NCBI RefSeq assembly: GCF_025499515.1
Contig: NZ_JAMKFA010000001.1
Coordinates: 248,001 to 312,000 of the forward strand
Origin: Flavobacterium odoriferum
GTDB lineage: Bacteria > Bacteroidota > Bacteroidia > Flavobacteriales > Flavobacteriaceae
Reading direction: 5' to 3'
DNA: 64,000 nucleotides
Part shown: in pieces, positions 52,872-62,007 of the stretch
Layout: every line of letters begins with the position of its first letter
Position numbering within the stretch: position 1 is the stretch's first letter
Made by a program: the position numbers and the translations under genes
The notes under the pieces: generated by a model
What the model saw: only the letters and a program-made list of their open reading frames with translations
Databases searched by the model: none
Told to the model about the DNA's origin: nothing

Positions 52872-55800
52872 TTATTCTTTAATAATTCTTTTAACTGTTG
52901 ATTGATTGTCTGCTGAAATTTTTACAAAATAAATTCCTGTAGCTGCATTGGACAAGTCAATTGAAGTTTCAATATTTGATGATTGAAATGCAGATTTCGA
53001 TAGAATGATTTTACCTGTTAAGTCGTAAACATCTATTGCTGTTGGCTTTACATTTCCTAATGAAATATTGAAAATTCCTTTTGAAGGATTTGGATAAACC
53101 ATAACATTTTCTAATGCAAAATTTTGATTTGAAAGTGTTCCATTAATTACAAAATTATCAATATTCACCCCAAGCTTATTTTCTGCTTCATCTGAATGAA
53201 ATACGATTCTAAAAATAATATTTGACGCTGTTGAAAAAGCATTTAATGGATACGTGTAATTAGTTACTGTTGTATTTGTTCCTGTCCATTGTGCTCCAGG
53301 GCAATTATAACAATCATTACCAGCAGTAGCAGCTGTTCTATTACTATTGTACCATGTTGTTCCCATAGTACCAAGAACATTCCAAGTGGCTCCAAAATCA
53401 GTTGTGTATTCAACATAAACAATATCCCAATTTTCTTCTAAATCATATTTCATATCGAAACTAATTTGAGGATTCACAACGCTGTTTAAATTATAGCATT
53501 GAGATACTAAATATGATTTTGTAAGGTCTGGATAATTCCCAGTTAAATTAGAAGTATAAACAGTGTTTCCTGATGTAGCCATTAATCCCGTTGTTCTAAT
53601 ACCTCTAACCCACTGTGATCCCGATCCGCTTTCATTATAAGAAATTAAAGCATCTGTAGTATTAGTAAATGGGTTTACAACTCCAATAGTTCCTGAATCA
53701 TTTACATAAAATGTTTTTTCACTTGAATTATTATCCGAATAAGCATCATTTGTAATTGTTGTTATTATGTTGATTACATGTGAACCTCTTGAAAAAGTAG
53801 CAGATGGTAAATCTATAACTTGATTTGAAGCTGGTGCAATATTGCCTGACCAATTAAAAGTATTAGGTATGCCGTCAATCGTATAATTAACCGTGACAGA
53901 AGTAATATTGTTTGATCCGTTGTTATTTACTTCAATTTGAGGAATTATCGATGAACCACAACTTACTCCAATTGTTGGATTTTGGATTTGAACTAATTTT
54001 ATATCATTAGCTGGTACTTCAACTGGAATATTTGTTTGCCAAACACCTCTTCCGTATGTTCCTGCAATTAACTTTGAATCTTCTAAATTAATTTCTAAAT
54101 CTGTTACCGAAACATTTGGTAAATTAGTATCAAATGGTTGAAATGATGCCATTGAATCGTCAATATAATACACTCCTAAACTTGTTCCAACATATAAAGG
54201 ATTTAATGAATTTCTACCTTGATGAACAATGATATTTTTACCAATGTTAGGAATTCCTGAAGTAATATCAGTAAAAGTTGTACCTCCATTTATTGATTTT
54301 CTAACTGTTCCTGATGTGCCCGCAGTAGTTAAGTAAACAATATTAGAATTAGAATAATTTACTTCTATTGAAGTAATGGCAGATGGAGCAGTATAAACAA
54401 GATTAAAATTAATTCCTCTATCAGTACTTTTATATAAACCGGTACCATTTGAAACATACATTATATCATTATTAGATGGGTCTATTTCAATATAATCAAT
54501 ATTTCCAGAACCTACCGTGTTAGCACTTTGTTGTACCCAAGCACTTCCAACTAATTTATATAATCTTGTAAACCCAGAAAACAACTCTCCAACAGAATTA
54601 ACTACTAAAGGGGTTACCCAATTACCACTTTCAGGTCCTGTAATCCCAGCAGATAATGATAACCCAGAATTACTACTTACATACAATGCATCTCCATTAT
54701 ATATAAAACCATAATACATATTGTTATTTACTGGAGAAATTGCATTATCCATACCATCGCCTCCATGATATCCTCTCCATTCATTACTATTATAAGCAAA
54801 TCCTCCATTATCTTGAAGCCCGCCTGCAATTTTAGAAGCAGTTTGTTTTGCAACTGAAATTTTATAAAATTGTCCTATTTGAGCCTCTCCAGTTTTTTCT
54901 GTAAAGCTTGCTCCGTTATTTTCTGAGACATATATACCTCCATCACTACCACAATACAATTTGTTGCCATGATAACCTAAATAATGTATATCTGCATGAG
55001 TAAATGTAGCATTGTATGTAAACCACTCGTTTATTTTTGTAGATGTAGAACCTCCATTTGTAGACTTCCAAACATTTAAACAACCTGAATAAACTTCATT
55101 TGCATTTGTTGGAGAAACCGCAAACGCTAAATCATACCAAGCTTGATTTGACTCAAGAATATTAGTTGTGCCAGACATTTTAGTCCAATTTGTTCCGCCG
55201 TTTACAGAACGATATATTCCTTGAAAACCACTTGATGTAGTAGACGCCAATATATAAACATATTCACTATTAGCTGGCGTTACATCCATTATCATTCTAC
55301 CATTTGAAAGAGGAAGACCTGTTGTTATTTGAGTAAAAGTATCTCCAGAATTGGTAGAACGGAAAAATCTATTGTTTGAAGTAGCATAAACTGTTGATGG
55401 GGTACCTGGTTTTAATCGAATCGATCCTTGAGCAAAATCACCTGTTTGAACCATTGTCCATGTTGTTCCTGCATTTGAAGTTTTGTATAAACCAACACTT
55501 GTAGCACACCATAGAATTTGATTGTTAGTTGGGTGTATTAGAATATCTCCAGCTGTAGTAATTGTATTTGCGAATGATAATCCAGTAGTATTCCATGTAA
55601 CTCCACCATCAGTTGATTTCAAAACGCCTATAGAATAGGTGTCGGTTGCATCTTTATCTCCTGTTGTTATGTAAATTGTATTAGAATCAGAATAATCTAC
55701 CGCAATTCCAGAAACGCCAATTTGAGGTAATTCATCAGACATTGGTGACCATGTTGTTCCATTATCAATAGATTTCCATATTCCACCAGCCGGTGTTCCA

Positions 55801-56255
55801 AAATATATTGTATTTGGATTACTAGGATCAACATGTACAATGTTTACTCTACCTCTAGCCATTGTTGAATTTGGTTGTGCATTTTGAATTGGACCTATTG
55901 GTTGCCAATTACTCGGAGGCAATGCTAAAAAACTGTTTGCACTTCTTGACATTTTTGCTTGTTTCTTTGAATTCCAAGCAGCCCACATTTCATCAGGACT
56001 AATTAGATAACCTTGCTCGTTAGTCTTATTTCTCCAATGGTTTTCCCATCGCATAAAAGGTTTGTAACCAGAACCCTTAACTTTTTTATCTTTAGTTAAC
56101 CAATATTGATTGAATGAATAAACCATTTCATCAATTGTCTTTTCTGATGTTCTATTTAATGTTGAATTGTTGTCCATCCATGGGGCAGATGAATTAAATT
56201 GTGAAAACCCTAAAAAGGAACACAATAAGCTAATAATCAAGTAATTTTTAATCAT
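52872..56255 (-). CDS. Large T9SS-secreted BNR/sortilin-repeat protein
   Basis: 1127 residues from the ATG at 56255 (MIKNYLIISLLCSFLGFSQ signal peptide). The frame is open to 56306 but that ATG is upstream of the -7 element. About 90-700 hold Asp-box/BNR and VPS10-like propeller repeats (GIWKSIDNGTTWSP, VLKSTDGGVTWNTT, LYKTSNAGTTWTM, VRKSINGGTTFTDI). A further Ig/CARDB-like beta segment (about 710-830) and a jelly-roll-like region (about 870-1030) follow. The C-terminus (about 1045-1127: MVYPNPSKGIFN, then ATGIYFVKI) is a T9SS type-A sorting domain. Likely a secreted glycan- or protein-binding adhesin/enzyme. Confidence 0.9.
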   Translation of the reverse strand: MIKNYLIISLLCSFLGFSQFNSSAPWMDNNSTLNRTSEKTIDEMVYSFNQYWLTKDKKVKGSGYKPFMRWENHWRNKTNEQGYLISPDEMWAAWNSKKQAKMSRSANSFLALPPSNWQPIGPIQNAQPNSTMARGRVNIVHVDPSNPNTIYFGTPAGGIWKSIDNGTTWSPMSDELPQIGVSGIAVDYSDSNTIYITTGDKDATDTYSIGVLKSTDGGVTWNTTGLSFANTITTAGDILIHPTNNQILWCATSVGLYKTSNAGTTWTMVQTGDFAQGSIRLKPGTPSTVYATSNNRFFRSTNSGDTFTQITTGLPLSNGRMIMDVTPANSEYVYILASTTSSGFQGIYRSVNGGTNWTKMSGTTNILESNQAWYDLAFAVSPTNANEVYSGCLNVWKSTNGGSTSTKINEWFTYNATFTHADIHYLGYHGNKLYCGSDGGIYVSENNGASFTEKTGEAQIGQFYKISVAKQTASKIAGGLQDNGGFAYNSNEWRGYHGGDGMDNAISPVNNNMYYGFIYNGDALYVSSNSGLSLSAGITGPESGNWVTPLVVNSVGELFSGFTRLYKLVGSAWVQQSANTVGSGNIDYIEIDPSNNDIMYVSNGTGLYKSTDRGINFNLVYTAPSAITSIEVNYSNSNIVYLTTAGTSGTVRKSINGGTTFTDITSGIPNIGKNIIVHQGRNSLNPLYVGTSLGVYYIDDSMASFQPFDTNLPNVSVTDLEINLEDSKLIAGTYGRGVWQTNIPVEVPANDIKLVQIQNPTIGVSCGSSIIPQIEVNNNGSNNITSVTVNYTIDGIPNTFNWSGNIAPASNQVIDLPSATFSRGSHVINIITTITNDAYSDNNSSEKTFYVNDSGTIGVVNPFTNTTDALISYNESGSGSQWVRGIRTTGLMATSGNTVYTSNLTGNYPDLTKSYLVSQCYNLNSVVNPQISFDMKYDLEENWDIVYVEYTTDFGATWNVLGTMGTTWYNSNRTAATAGNDCYNCPGAQWTGTNTTVTNYTYPLNAFSTASNIIFRIVFHSDEAENKLGVNIDNFVINGTLSNQNFALENVMVYPNPSKGIFNISLGNVKPTAIDVYDLTGKIILSKSAFQSSNIETSIDLSNAATGIYFVKISADNQSTVKRIIKE

Positions 56256-56284
56256 TTTATTAGTAGTTTTATGGTAAAATTTCA

Positions 56285-56316
56285 CAAATATAACAAAGAT
56301 TATCAACTAATTACAA
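56285..56316 (-). promoter_or_regulatory. Promoter of the T9SS BNR gene
   Basis: Minus strand: TTG (56316-56314), 21-base spacer, TATATTTG (56292-56285). Transcription near 56279, before the ATG at 56255, excludes the ATG at 56306. Confidence 0.65.
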
Positions 56317-56358
56317 TTTTAACATTTGTATAATCATCCTAAAAAATGAAATAAACGC

Positions 56359-56366
56359 TATTTTTG
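56359..56366 (+). promoter_or_regulatory. -7 element of the SCO-family gene
   Basis: TATTTTTG, 14 bases before the ATG at 56381. The nearest TTTG (56325-56328) is too far for a normal -33. Confidence 0.5.
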
Positions 56367-56380
56367 TAAAAAATTTAAAA

Positions 56381-57076
56381 ATGCTTGCTTACATCAAACC
56401 ATACAAAACATTCATAATTGTATTCTTAGTTCTCTCTTTTGGGATTTTCTTTGGAATCTACACCTTACAAACGCCCGAAAAAACACTTCCAATTTATTCT
56501 CCTAGAGATATTAATCCTGAATTAGTAGATTCTACGGTGCAACATATTGGTAACGATCATAAAATTGCTGATTTTGCTTTTACCAATCAAAATGGGAAAA
56601 TAATCACTCAAAAAGAGTACGAAAACAAAATTTACGTGGCCGATTTCTTTTTTACCACTTGTCCAACTATTTGCCCAAAAATGACCGATAACATGGTATG
56701 GTTACAAAATCAATTGAAAAATAATCCAGAAGTAAAATTGTTGTCTTTTTCCGTTACACCAGATATTGACACTCCTGAAGTTTTAAAAAAATATGCACTT
56801 GAAAAAGGAGTTGATGACTCGCATTGGAATTTAGTAACCGGAGATAAAAAAGACATTTATTATTTAGCGAGAAAATCATACTTGGCAGTAAAAACAGGCA
56901 AACCAGAGGAACTATATGACATGGTTCATACCGAAAATTTCATTTTGGTAGATAAAAACAAACGAATTAGAGGTTTTTATGATGGCACCAATCTTGACAA
57001 ACCAACCGATGACCCAAAAACAAAGAACATGAAACAACTTTTAGAAGATATTTTGTGGCTTTGTGAAAACCAATAA
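56381..57076 (+). CDS. SCO1/SenC family copper chaperone
   Basis: 231 residues with an N-terminal membrane anchor (about 12-30) and a thioredoxin-fold domain outside. The copper site is present: Cys94 and Cys98 in TTCPTICPKM, and His183 in DMVHTENF. SCO proteins deliver copper to the CuA site of cytochrome oxidase. A leader-like start follows TAnnTTTG closely. Immediately upstream of the iron-uptake genes, though with its own promoter and a 97-base gap. Confidence 0.92.
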   Translation: MLAYIKPYKTFIIVFLVLSFGIFFGIYTLQTPEKTLPIYSPRDINPELVDSTVQHIGNDHKIADFAFTNQNGKIITQKEYENKIYVADFFFTTCPTICPKMTDNMVWLQNQLKNNPEVKLLSFSVTPDIDTPEVLKKYALEKGVDDSHWNLVTGDKKDIYYLARKSYLAVKTGKPEELYDMVHTENFILVDKNKRIRGFYDGTNLDKPTDDPKTKNMKQLLEDILWLCENQ

Positions 57077-57107
57077 ATTAATTTTTATAAATATTTTGCT
57101 AAAGTTG

Positions 57108-57147
57108 ACAATTATCAGTTGTAGTCCGATTATAATTTTTACTTTTG
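57108..57147 (+). promoter_or_regulatory. feoA promoter with overlapping imperfect palindrome
   Basis: TTG (57119-57121), 18-base spacer, TACTTTTG (57140-57147). ACAATTATCAGTTGT (57108-57122) is an imperfect palindrome (5 of 7 pairs) covering the -33 element, a possible site for an iron regulator. Identity of the regulator is not shown. Confidence 0.55.
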
Positions 57148-57173
57148 TATTTTAATTCAATCTAAATAAGGAA

Positions 57174-57401
57174 ATGGAAATTTGTTCTTCTGAACTTAAA
57201 ATTGGTGAAGTAGCTACCATTACTTCGGTCAATCTAGATGAAATCCCGCTAAAGTTATTAGAAATGGGATGTTTGCCTGGAAATTCCATTACTTTAATTC
57301 AAATTGCACCTTTAGGTGATCCTTTATATTTCAACGTAAATGATTCTCATGTTGCCATTCGTATTGAAACGGCAAGGGAAATTACCGTTACTAAAATTTA
57401 A
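57174..57401 (+). CDS. feoA: Ferrous iron transport protein A
   Basis: 75-residue SH3-like cytoplasmic protein that aids FeoB. Features LKIGEVATITSVNLDEIPLKLLEMGCLPG and a C-terminal VAIRIETAREITV match FeoA. Five bases separate it from feoB, so the pair is co-translated. Confidence 0.93.
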   Translation: MEICSSELKIGEVATITSVNLDEIPLKLLEMGCLPGNSITLIQIAPLGDPLYFNVNDSHVAIRIETAREITVTKI

Positions 57402-57406
57402 TTCTC

Positions 57407-59509
57407 ATGAGTTCAAATCCTATAAAAGTGGCTTTAATTGGAAACCCAAATGTGGGAAAAACTTCCGTTTTTAACCAACTTACAGGATTGAATCAACAAG
57501 TGGGAAATTACCCAGGAATTACCGTTGAAAAAAAACAAGGTGTTTGCAAATTAAACGAAAACACGAGAGCTCGAATCATTGATTTACCCGGAACTTACAG
57601 CTTAAATGCGAGTTCTATTGATGAAAACGTAGTAATCGAATTATTGCTAAATAAAAACGACGAAGATTTTCCAGATGTTGCCGTTGTGGTTACCGAAGTG
57701 GAAAATTTAAAACGAAATTTACTCCTTTTTACCCAAATTAAAGATTTAGAAATTCCAACCATTTTAGTCATTAACATGGCGGATAGAATGGCTTTAAAAG
57801 GAATTGAACTGGATATTCCAGCTTTAGAAAAAGAGTTAAAAACGAAAATTGCTTTAATCAGTTCAAGAAAAAAAACAGGAATTAATCAGTTGAAGGAATT
57901 AATTCTGAACTATACTGAACTTTCAACCGAACCTTGTTTACACGCATCGTCAATTGACCCAGATTATTTTAATAATTTAAGAAGAGCGTTTCCAAATCAA
58001 TTGTTGTATAAACTTTGGTTGGTAATTACGCAAGATGTCAATTTCTTAAATTTAGAGCGAAACGAAATTAAAAGTTCGTTTACCAAATCGCACGCCGATT
58101 TAAAACGTTTGCAGCAAAAAGAAACCATAAAACGTTACCAATTTATTAATGACACGCTAAAAATTGGTCAAAAAATAGATGTTTCAAAAGCTTCAGATAT
58201 TCGAGCAAAAATTGACCGTGTTCTTACGCATAAAATTTTTGGCTATGTAATTTTCTTCGGAATTTTAATGCTTATTTTTCAGTTTTTATTTGACTGGAGT
58301 AGCATTCCAATGGATTTTATAGATGAAACGTTTGCTAATTTTAGCTCGCTTGCCAAACAACATCTTCCAGCGGGAGAATTTACCAATTTAATTAGCGAAG
58401 GATTAATTCCAGGAATTGGTGGTATCGTAATTTTCATTCCGCAAATTGCCTTTTTATTCTTGTTCATTTCGGTATTAGAAGAAAGTGGTTACATGAGTCG
58501 TGTGGTGTTTTTGATGGATAAAATCATGCGAAAATTTGGTTTGTCTGGAAAAAGTATTGTTCCTTTAATCTCAGGAACGGCTTGTGCTATTCCGGCAATT
58601 ATGAGTGCGAGAAATATCGAAAATTGGAAAGAAAGATTAATTACGATTTTAGTCACACCATTCACCACTTGTTCTGCAAGATTGCCTGTTTATGCCATTT
58701 TAATTTCCTTAATTATTCCCGAAAAGAGAATTTTTGGATTCTTAAGTTTACAAGGATTGACATTGATGGCATTGTATTTATTAGGTTTTGGAATGGCGGT
58801 TTTGTCGGCTTACTTATTAAATAAATATTTAAAATTAAGTTGCAAATCGTATTTCGTAGTAGAAATGCCGAGTTACAAAATTCCAATGTTAAAAAATGTT
58901 GGGTTAAACGTTTTAGAAAAAACCAAAGCTTTTGTAACGGGTGCTGGAAAAATCATTTTAGCCTTATCTGTTATTTTATGGTATTTAGGTTCGCACGGTT
59001 TAAGTGATGATTTCAATAATGCTGAAGCTATTATTACCCAACAAAATCAAAACAAAACTATTACTTCGGAAGCATTTGAAGATCAAGTAAATTCCTTTAA
59101 GTTAGAAAATTCATACATAGGTTACATGGGGAAAGCAATTGAACCTGCTATTCGTCCATTAGGCTATGATTGGAAAATAGGAATTGCAGTGGTAAGTTCG
59201 TTTGCTGCTCGTGAAGTTTTCGTAGGTACATTAGCCACCATTTACAGTGTAGGAAGTCATAGCGAAGAAGAAAGTACAATTAAAAATAAAATGGCTGCCG
59301 AAGTGCACCCTGTAACTGGAGATAAAATATTCAATTTTGCTACAGGTATTTCATTACTTCTTTTTTATGCTTTTGCAATGCAATGTATTTCTACTTTAGC
59401 CATTGTAAAAAAAGAAACCAATTCGTGGAAATGGCCCATAATTCAGTTGGTTTTCATGAGTGGATTTGCCTACATAACTGCTTTAATTGCATATCAAGTT
59501 TTGAAATAA
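57407..59509 (+). CDS. feoB: Ferrous iron transporter FeoB
   Basis: 700 residues. N-terminal G domain: Walker A GNPNVGKTS (residues 12-20), QVGNYPGITVEKKQG (G2), DLPGTYSLN (G3), NMAD (G4). The membrane part from about 280 has two Gate-type blocks (SGTACAIPAIMSARNIENWK and SSFAAREVFVGTLATIYSVG). Imports Fe2+ across the inner membrane. Complete, no frameshift. Its end overlaps an artefactual upstream extension of the next frame. Confidence 0.96.
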   Translation: MSSNPIKVALIGNPNVGKTSVFNQLTGLNQQVGNYPGITVEKKQGVCKLNENTRARIIDLPGTYSLNASSIDENVVIELLLNKNDEDFPDVAVVVTEVENLKRNLLLFTQIKDLEIPTILVINMADRMALKGIELDIPALEKELKTKIALISSRKKTGINQLKELILNYTELSTEPCLHASSIDPDYFNNLRRAFPNQLLYKLWLVITQDVNFLNLERNEIKSSFTKSHADLKRLQQKETIKRYQFINDTLKIGQKIDVSKASDIRAKIDRVLTHKIFGYVIFFGILMLIFQFLFDWSSIPMDFIDETFANFSSLAKQHLPAGEFTNLISEGLIPGIGGIVIFIPQIAFLFLFISVLEESGYMSRVVFLMDKIMRKFGLSGKSIVPLISGTACAIPAIMSARNIENWKERLITILVTPFTTCSARLPVYAILISLIIPEKRIFGFLSLQGLTLMALYLLGFGMAVLSAYLLNKYLKLSCKSYFVVEMPSYKIPMLKNVGLNVLEKTKAFVTGAGKIILALSVILWYLGSHGLSDDFNNAEAIITQQNQNKTITSEAFEDQVNSFKLENSYIGYMGKAIEPAIRPLGYDWKIGIAVVSSFAAREVFVGTLATIYSVGSHSEEESTIKNKMAAEVHPVTGDKIFNFATGISLLLFYAFAMQCISTLAIVKKETNSWKWPIIQLVFMSGFAYITALIAYQVLK

Positions 59510-59547
59510 AGGCATACTTTTTGATTGCTTTTAAGAAACAAAAATTG

Positions 59548-60375
59548 ATGAAAAACACATTACTTGTCATTTTACTTAGCCTTACCTTACAGAATTCTTT
59601 TTCTCAAAAGATTGACAAATCTAAAGATGAATTAAAATCTGGAAACAGTTCTAATTCTTCCTCAAGTTCGAGTTCATCAAATTCTAACTCTAGTAGAAAT
59701 TCTTCTTCAAATGATTTTGGATTAGCTGGCTTGTTTGTTGAAGGCTTATTGTATGTAAGTTTTTATTCCACTATTGGCGATTACAGAAGTGAAAATCATT
59801 TATACAACACATTATCTAAATATCCATATTTCGATGGCGAATCGGGGAATTTTCAAAAAGAAAACGACAGTATTGAATATGAAAATTTGATGCGATTTGA
59901 TGTTGAGAATCATTTTCTGTATAGTAACAATAATTCATTCGGAAATCATCTAAAAGCAAAATTCAGACCTTTTCAATATTTCTATATACAAGGTGATTAT
60001 CGAGAATTAATTGAAAAAAATGCTATTACTAACAACTATTCTAATCTTTCACTATTTCAATTTAACGTGGCTTACGATAGAATTCGATTTAAAAAGTTTA
60101 ATTTAGGTTGGACACTTGGTGCCACTTATGTGGGGAATGATGTTCAAAAAGTAGGCTTTTCGTATGGTTTACACACTGATATTTTTGCAATTAAAAACAT
60201 TAGCTTTAATAGTGCGATGCTGTGGAGCAAGATAAATGGTTTGCCTGTAAATTCATTTGAACTCAGAGGAAAATATCATAAAAAGAATTACTTTTTCTCT
60301 TTAGGATATGAGCACTTAAAAATTGCTTCACCAAATTATAATTTTGTAACTTTAGGAACTGGAATATATTTTTAA
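59548..60375 (+). CDS. Exported Ser/Asn-rich outer-membrane-like protein between feoB and the Cys-rich gene
   Basis: 275 residues from ATG 59548 (signal peptide MKNTLLVILLSLTLQNSFSQ). The frame is open 55 codons into feoB but those residues lack a signal peptide and overlap conserved FeoB sequence. After the signal peptide come about 35 Ser/Asn residues (from about 31 to 60), then a hydrophobic LAGLFVEGLLYVSFYST segment, then alternating Tyr/Phe strands (FRPFQYFYIQGDYR, FNLGWTLGATYVGN) ending in an aromatic C-terminus GTGIYF. This fits a small beta-barrel of the outer membrane. No known family recognised. 38 bases after feoB. Confidence 0.7.
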   Translation: MKNTLLVILLSLTLQNSFSQKIDKSKDELKSGNSSNSSSSSSSSNSNSSRNSSSNDFGLAGLFVEGLLYVSFYSTIGDYRSENHLYNTLSKYPYFDGESGNFQKENDSIEYENLMRFDVENHFLYSNNNSFGNHLKAKFRPFQYFYIQGDYRELIEKNAITNNYSNLSLFQFNVAYDRIRFKKFNLGWTLGATYVGNDVQKVGFSYGLHTDIFAIKNISFNSAMLWSKINGLPVNSFELRGKYHKKNYFFSLGYEHLKIASPNYNFVTLGTGIYF

Positions 60376-60378
60376 AAT

Positions 60379-60507
60379 ATGGATATTCAACAAATTTTAG
60401 TCTATGCATCTTTAGCATTAGCAGTAGGTTTTTTAGTAAAAAAATTCTTTTGGAAAAAACGCGTAAAGAAATCAAAACCTTGTGGCGACGATTGTGCTTG
60501 TCATTAA
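60379..60507 (+). CDS. FeoB-associated Cys-rich small membrane protein
   Basis: 42 residues: one membrane helix (about 6-22, ILVYASLALAVGFLVKKFF) then a Lys/Arg-rich stop-transfer segment and a Cys-rich tail (PCGDDCACH, three Cys and a His). This pattern is the FeoB-associated Cys-rich family, a presumed Fe(II) ligand or helper for FeoB. Start 3 bases after the preceding stop; its last 4 bases overlap the convergent ZIP gene stop. Too short for common gene callers. Confidence 0.8.
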   Translation: MDIQQILVYASLALAVGFLVKKFFWKKRVKKSKPCGDDCACH

Positions 60508-61322
60508 CCCAAAGCCACGTCTAAAATCATCATTACAATAAATCCGCCGATAAAACCTAAAGTAGCAATATCGGTATTTTTATCTTGTTGGGTTTCTGGA
60601 ATTACTTCTTCAACGACAACAAAAATCATCGCTCCAGCGGCAAAAGCCAAGGCATAAGGTAAAATTGGCGTAAAAAAAGTTACAGCAACCGCACCAATAA
60701 CCCCAAAAATAGGTTCTACAATTGCAGACGATTGTCCGTACATGAAACTTTTTCTTCTGCTCATTCCCATTCTTCGTAACGGCATGGAAACCGCAATTCC
60801 TTCAGGAAAATTTTGAATTCCAATTCCAATCGCTAAAGTAACGGCGCCTGCAATCGAAGCTTCTGGAATTCCAGCTGCAACTCCACCAAATAAAACACCA
60901 ACTGCTAAACCTTCAGGAATATTATGCAAGGTTATCGCTAAAACCAACAAAGTAGTTCGTTGCCATGGCGATTTTATGCCTTCGGTTTCTTTGAAATTAA
61001 TGTGCATGTGTGGCAACACTTTATCCAATCCGAAAATAAAAACAGCACCTAATAAAAATCCAACTGCGGCTGGAATTACTTTTATAAAACCATCTCCTTC
61101 ACTCATTTCGATTGCTGGTGCTAGTAAACTCCAAAAACTTGCCGCAACCATTACACCACCTGTAAAACCAAGCATTCCATCTAAAACTACTCGATTCATA
61201 GTTTTAAAAAAGAACACAAACGAAGCTCCAAATGCTGTTAATCCCCACGTAAATGTGGTCGCTAAAAAAGCAGCCAAAATCGGGTCGATACTTTCAAAAA
61301 AATGAATAATTGAATCAAACAT
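60504..61322 (-). CDS. ZIP family metal transporter
   Basis: 272 residues with eight predicted membrane helices. Transport-site motifs: LHNIPEGLAVG in helix IV and GIGIQNFPEGIAVSMPL in helix V; a His-containing loop HMHINFKET between III and IV. Imports Zn2+, Fe2+ or Mn2+ into the cytoplasm (ZupT group). The gene starts 2 bases after the DtxR-family stop on the same strand, so the two form an operon, and it is convergent with the feo-side genes. Confidence 0.92.
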   Translation of the reverse strand: MFDSIIHFFESIDPILAAFLATTFTWGLTAFGASFVFFFKTMNRVVLDGMLGFTGGVMVAASFWSLLAPAIEMSEGDGFIKVIPAAVGFLLGAVFIFGLDKVLPHMHINFKETEGIKSPWQRTTLLVLAITLHNIPEGLAVGVLFGGVAAGIPEASIAGAVTLAIGIGIQNFPEGIAVSMPLRRMGMSRRKSFMYGQSSAIVEPIFGVIGAVAVTFFTPILPYALAFAAGAMIFVVVEEVIPETQQDKNTDIATLGFIGGFIVMMILDVALG

Positions 61323-61324
61323 AA

Positions 61325-61972
61325 TTATTGTACGTATAAGTTATTAGCAATTTTATTCGAAATCGTTAATCGTTTTCCATCAATTTCAACCGTTAATGTA
61401 TCATCAAAATCTTCTTTGTCAATTACTTTAACAACCGAACCTAAAGCTATTTTTTGTTTGTCTAAATATTTTAAAAAATCGGTAGAAGAATCTTTCACGC
61501 CAACACAATGAAATGATGCATTAATTTCCACTTCCGACAACAATTGCTTTTCAATTTTTTTAATCACACCTTTTGCATCTGGAATAGGATCACCGTGCGG
61601 ATCAGCTGCTGGATAACCTAAAAAAGCATCCAATTTATTTATCAATTGTTCGGATTTGATGTGTTCTAATTCTTCAGCAATTTCGTGTACTTCATCCCAA
61701 GAAAAACCTAATTTATCTACTAAAAAAACTTCCCACAAACGATGTTTTCTTACAATCATTTTTGCTGAATGCAAGCCTTTTTCGGTTAAGGTAACTCCTT
61801 GATATTTCTGATAACTCACCAAATCTTTATCCGAAAGTTTCTTCATCATATCAGTTACAGATGACGCTTTGGTGTCTAACATTCCAGCAATAGCGTTCGT
61901 GTTGACGCCTTTTGGAGAAACCAACGACAAATGATAAATAACTTTAATATAATTTTCTTCAGAAATGGTCAT
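61325..61972 (-). CDS. DtxR/MntR-family metal-dependent transcriptional regulator
   Basis: 215 residues. N-terminal winged helix (MTISEENYIKVIYHLS; NTNAIAGMLDTKASSVTDMMKKL as recognition part) followed by the dimerisation/metal domain (GLHSAKMIVRKHRLWEVFL; EVHEIAEELEHIKSEQL with the usual His/Glu ligands; DPHGDPIPD) and a C-terminal FeoA-like SH3 domain (LGSVVKVIDKEDFDDTLTVEI). Such proteins repress uptake genes when Fe2+ or Mn2+ is bound. An ATG two codons upstream (61978) is possible; I choose the one giving the family-typical start. ZIP follows at 2 bases; the TonB receptor is divergent. Confidence 0.92.
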   Translation of the reverse strand: MTISEENYIKVIYHLSLVSPKGVNTNAIAGMLDTKASSVTDMMKKLSDKDLVSYQKYQGVTLTEKGLHSAKMIVRKHRLWEVFLVDKLGFSWDEVHEIAEELEHIKSEQLINKLDAFLGYPAADPHGDPIPDAKGVIKKIEKQLLSEVEINASFHCVGVKDSSTDFLKYLDKQKIALGSVVKVIDKEDFDDTLTVEIDGKRLTISNKIANNLYVQ

Positions 61973-61988
61973 AAACAATTCATTTTGA

Positions 61989-61996
61989 CAAATATA
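61989..61996 (-). promoter_or_regulatory. -7 element of the DtxR-ZIP promoter
   Basis: Minus-strand TATATTTG, 16 bases before the ATG at 61972 (10 before 61978). No clear -33. Confidence 0.55.
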
Positions 61997-62007
61997 TAAA
62001 GTTTTTT

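Noticed and set aside
59383..59547. N-terminal extension of the Ser/Asn-rich protein frame into feoB
   Set aside because: These 55 codons overlap the conserved FeoB C-terminus and put a long unrelated peptide before a perfect signal peptide. The ATG at 59548 is clearly the start.
59640..59710. Ser-rich codon run as a simple-sequence DNA repeat for phase variation
   Set aside because: The codons are mixed (TCT, TCA, TCC, AGT, AAT), with no perfect tandem unit, so slippage is not expected.
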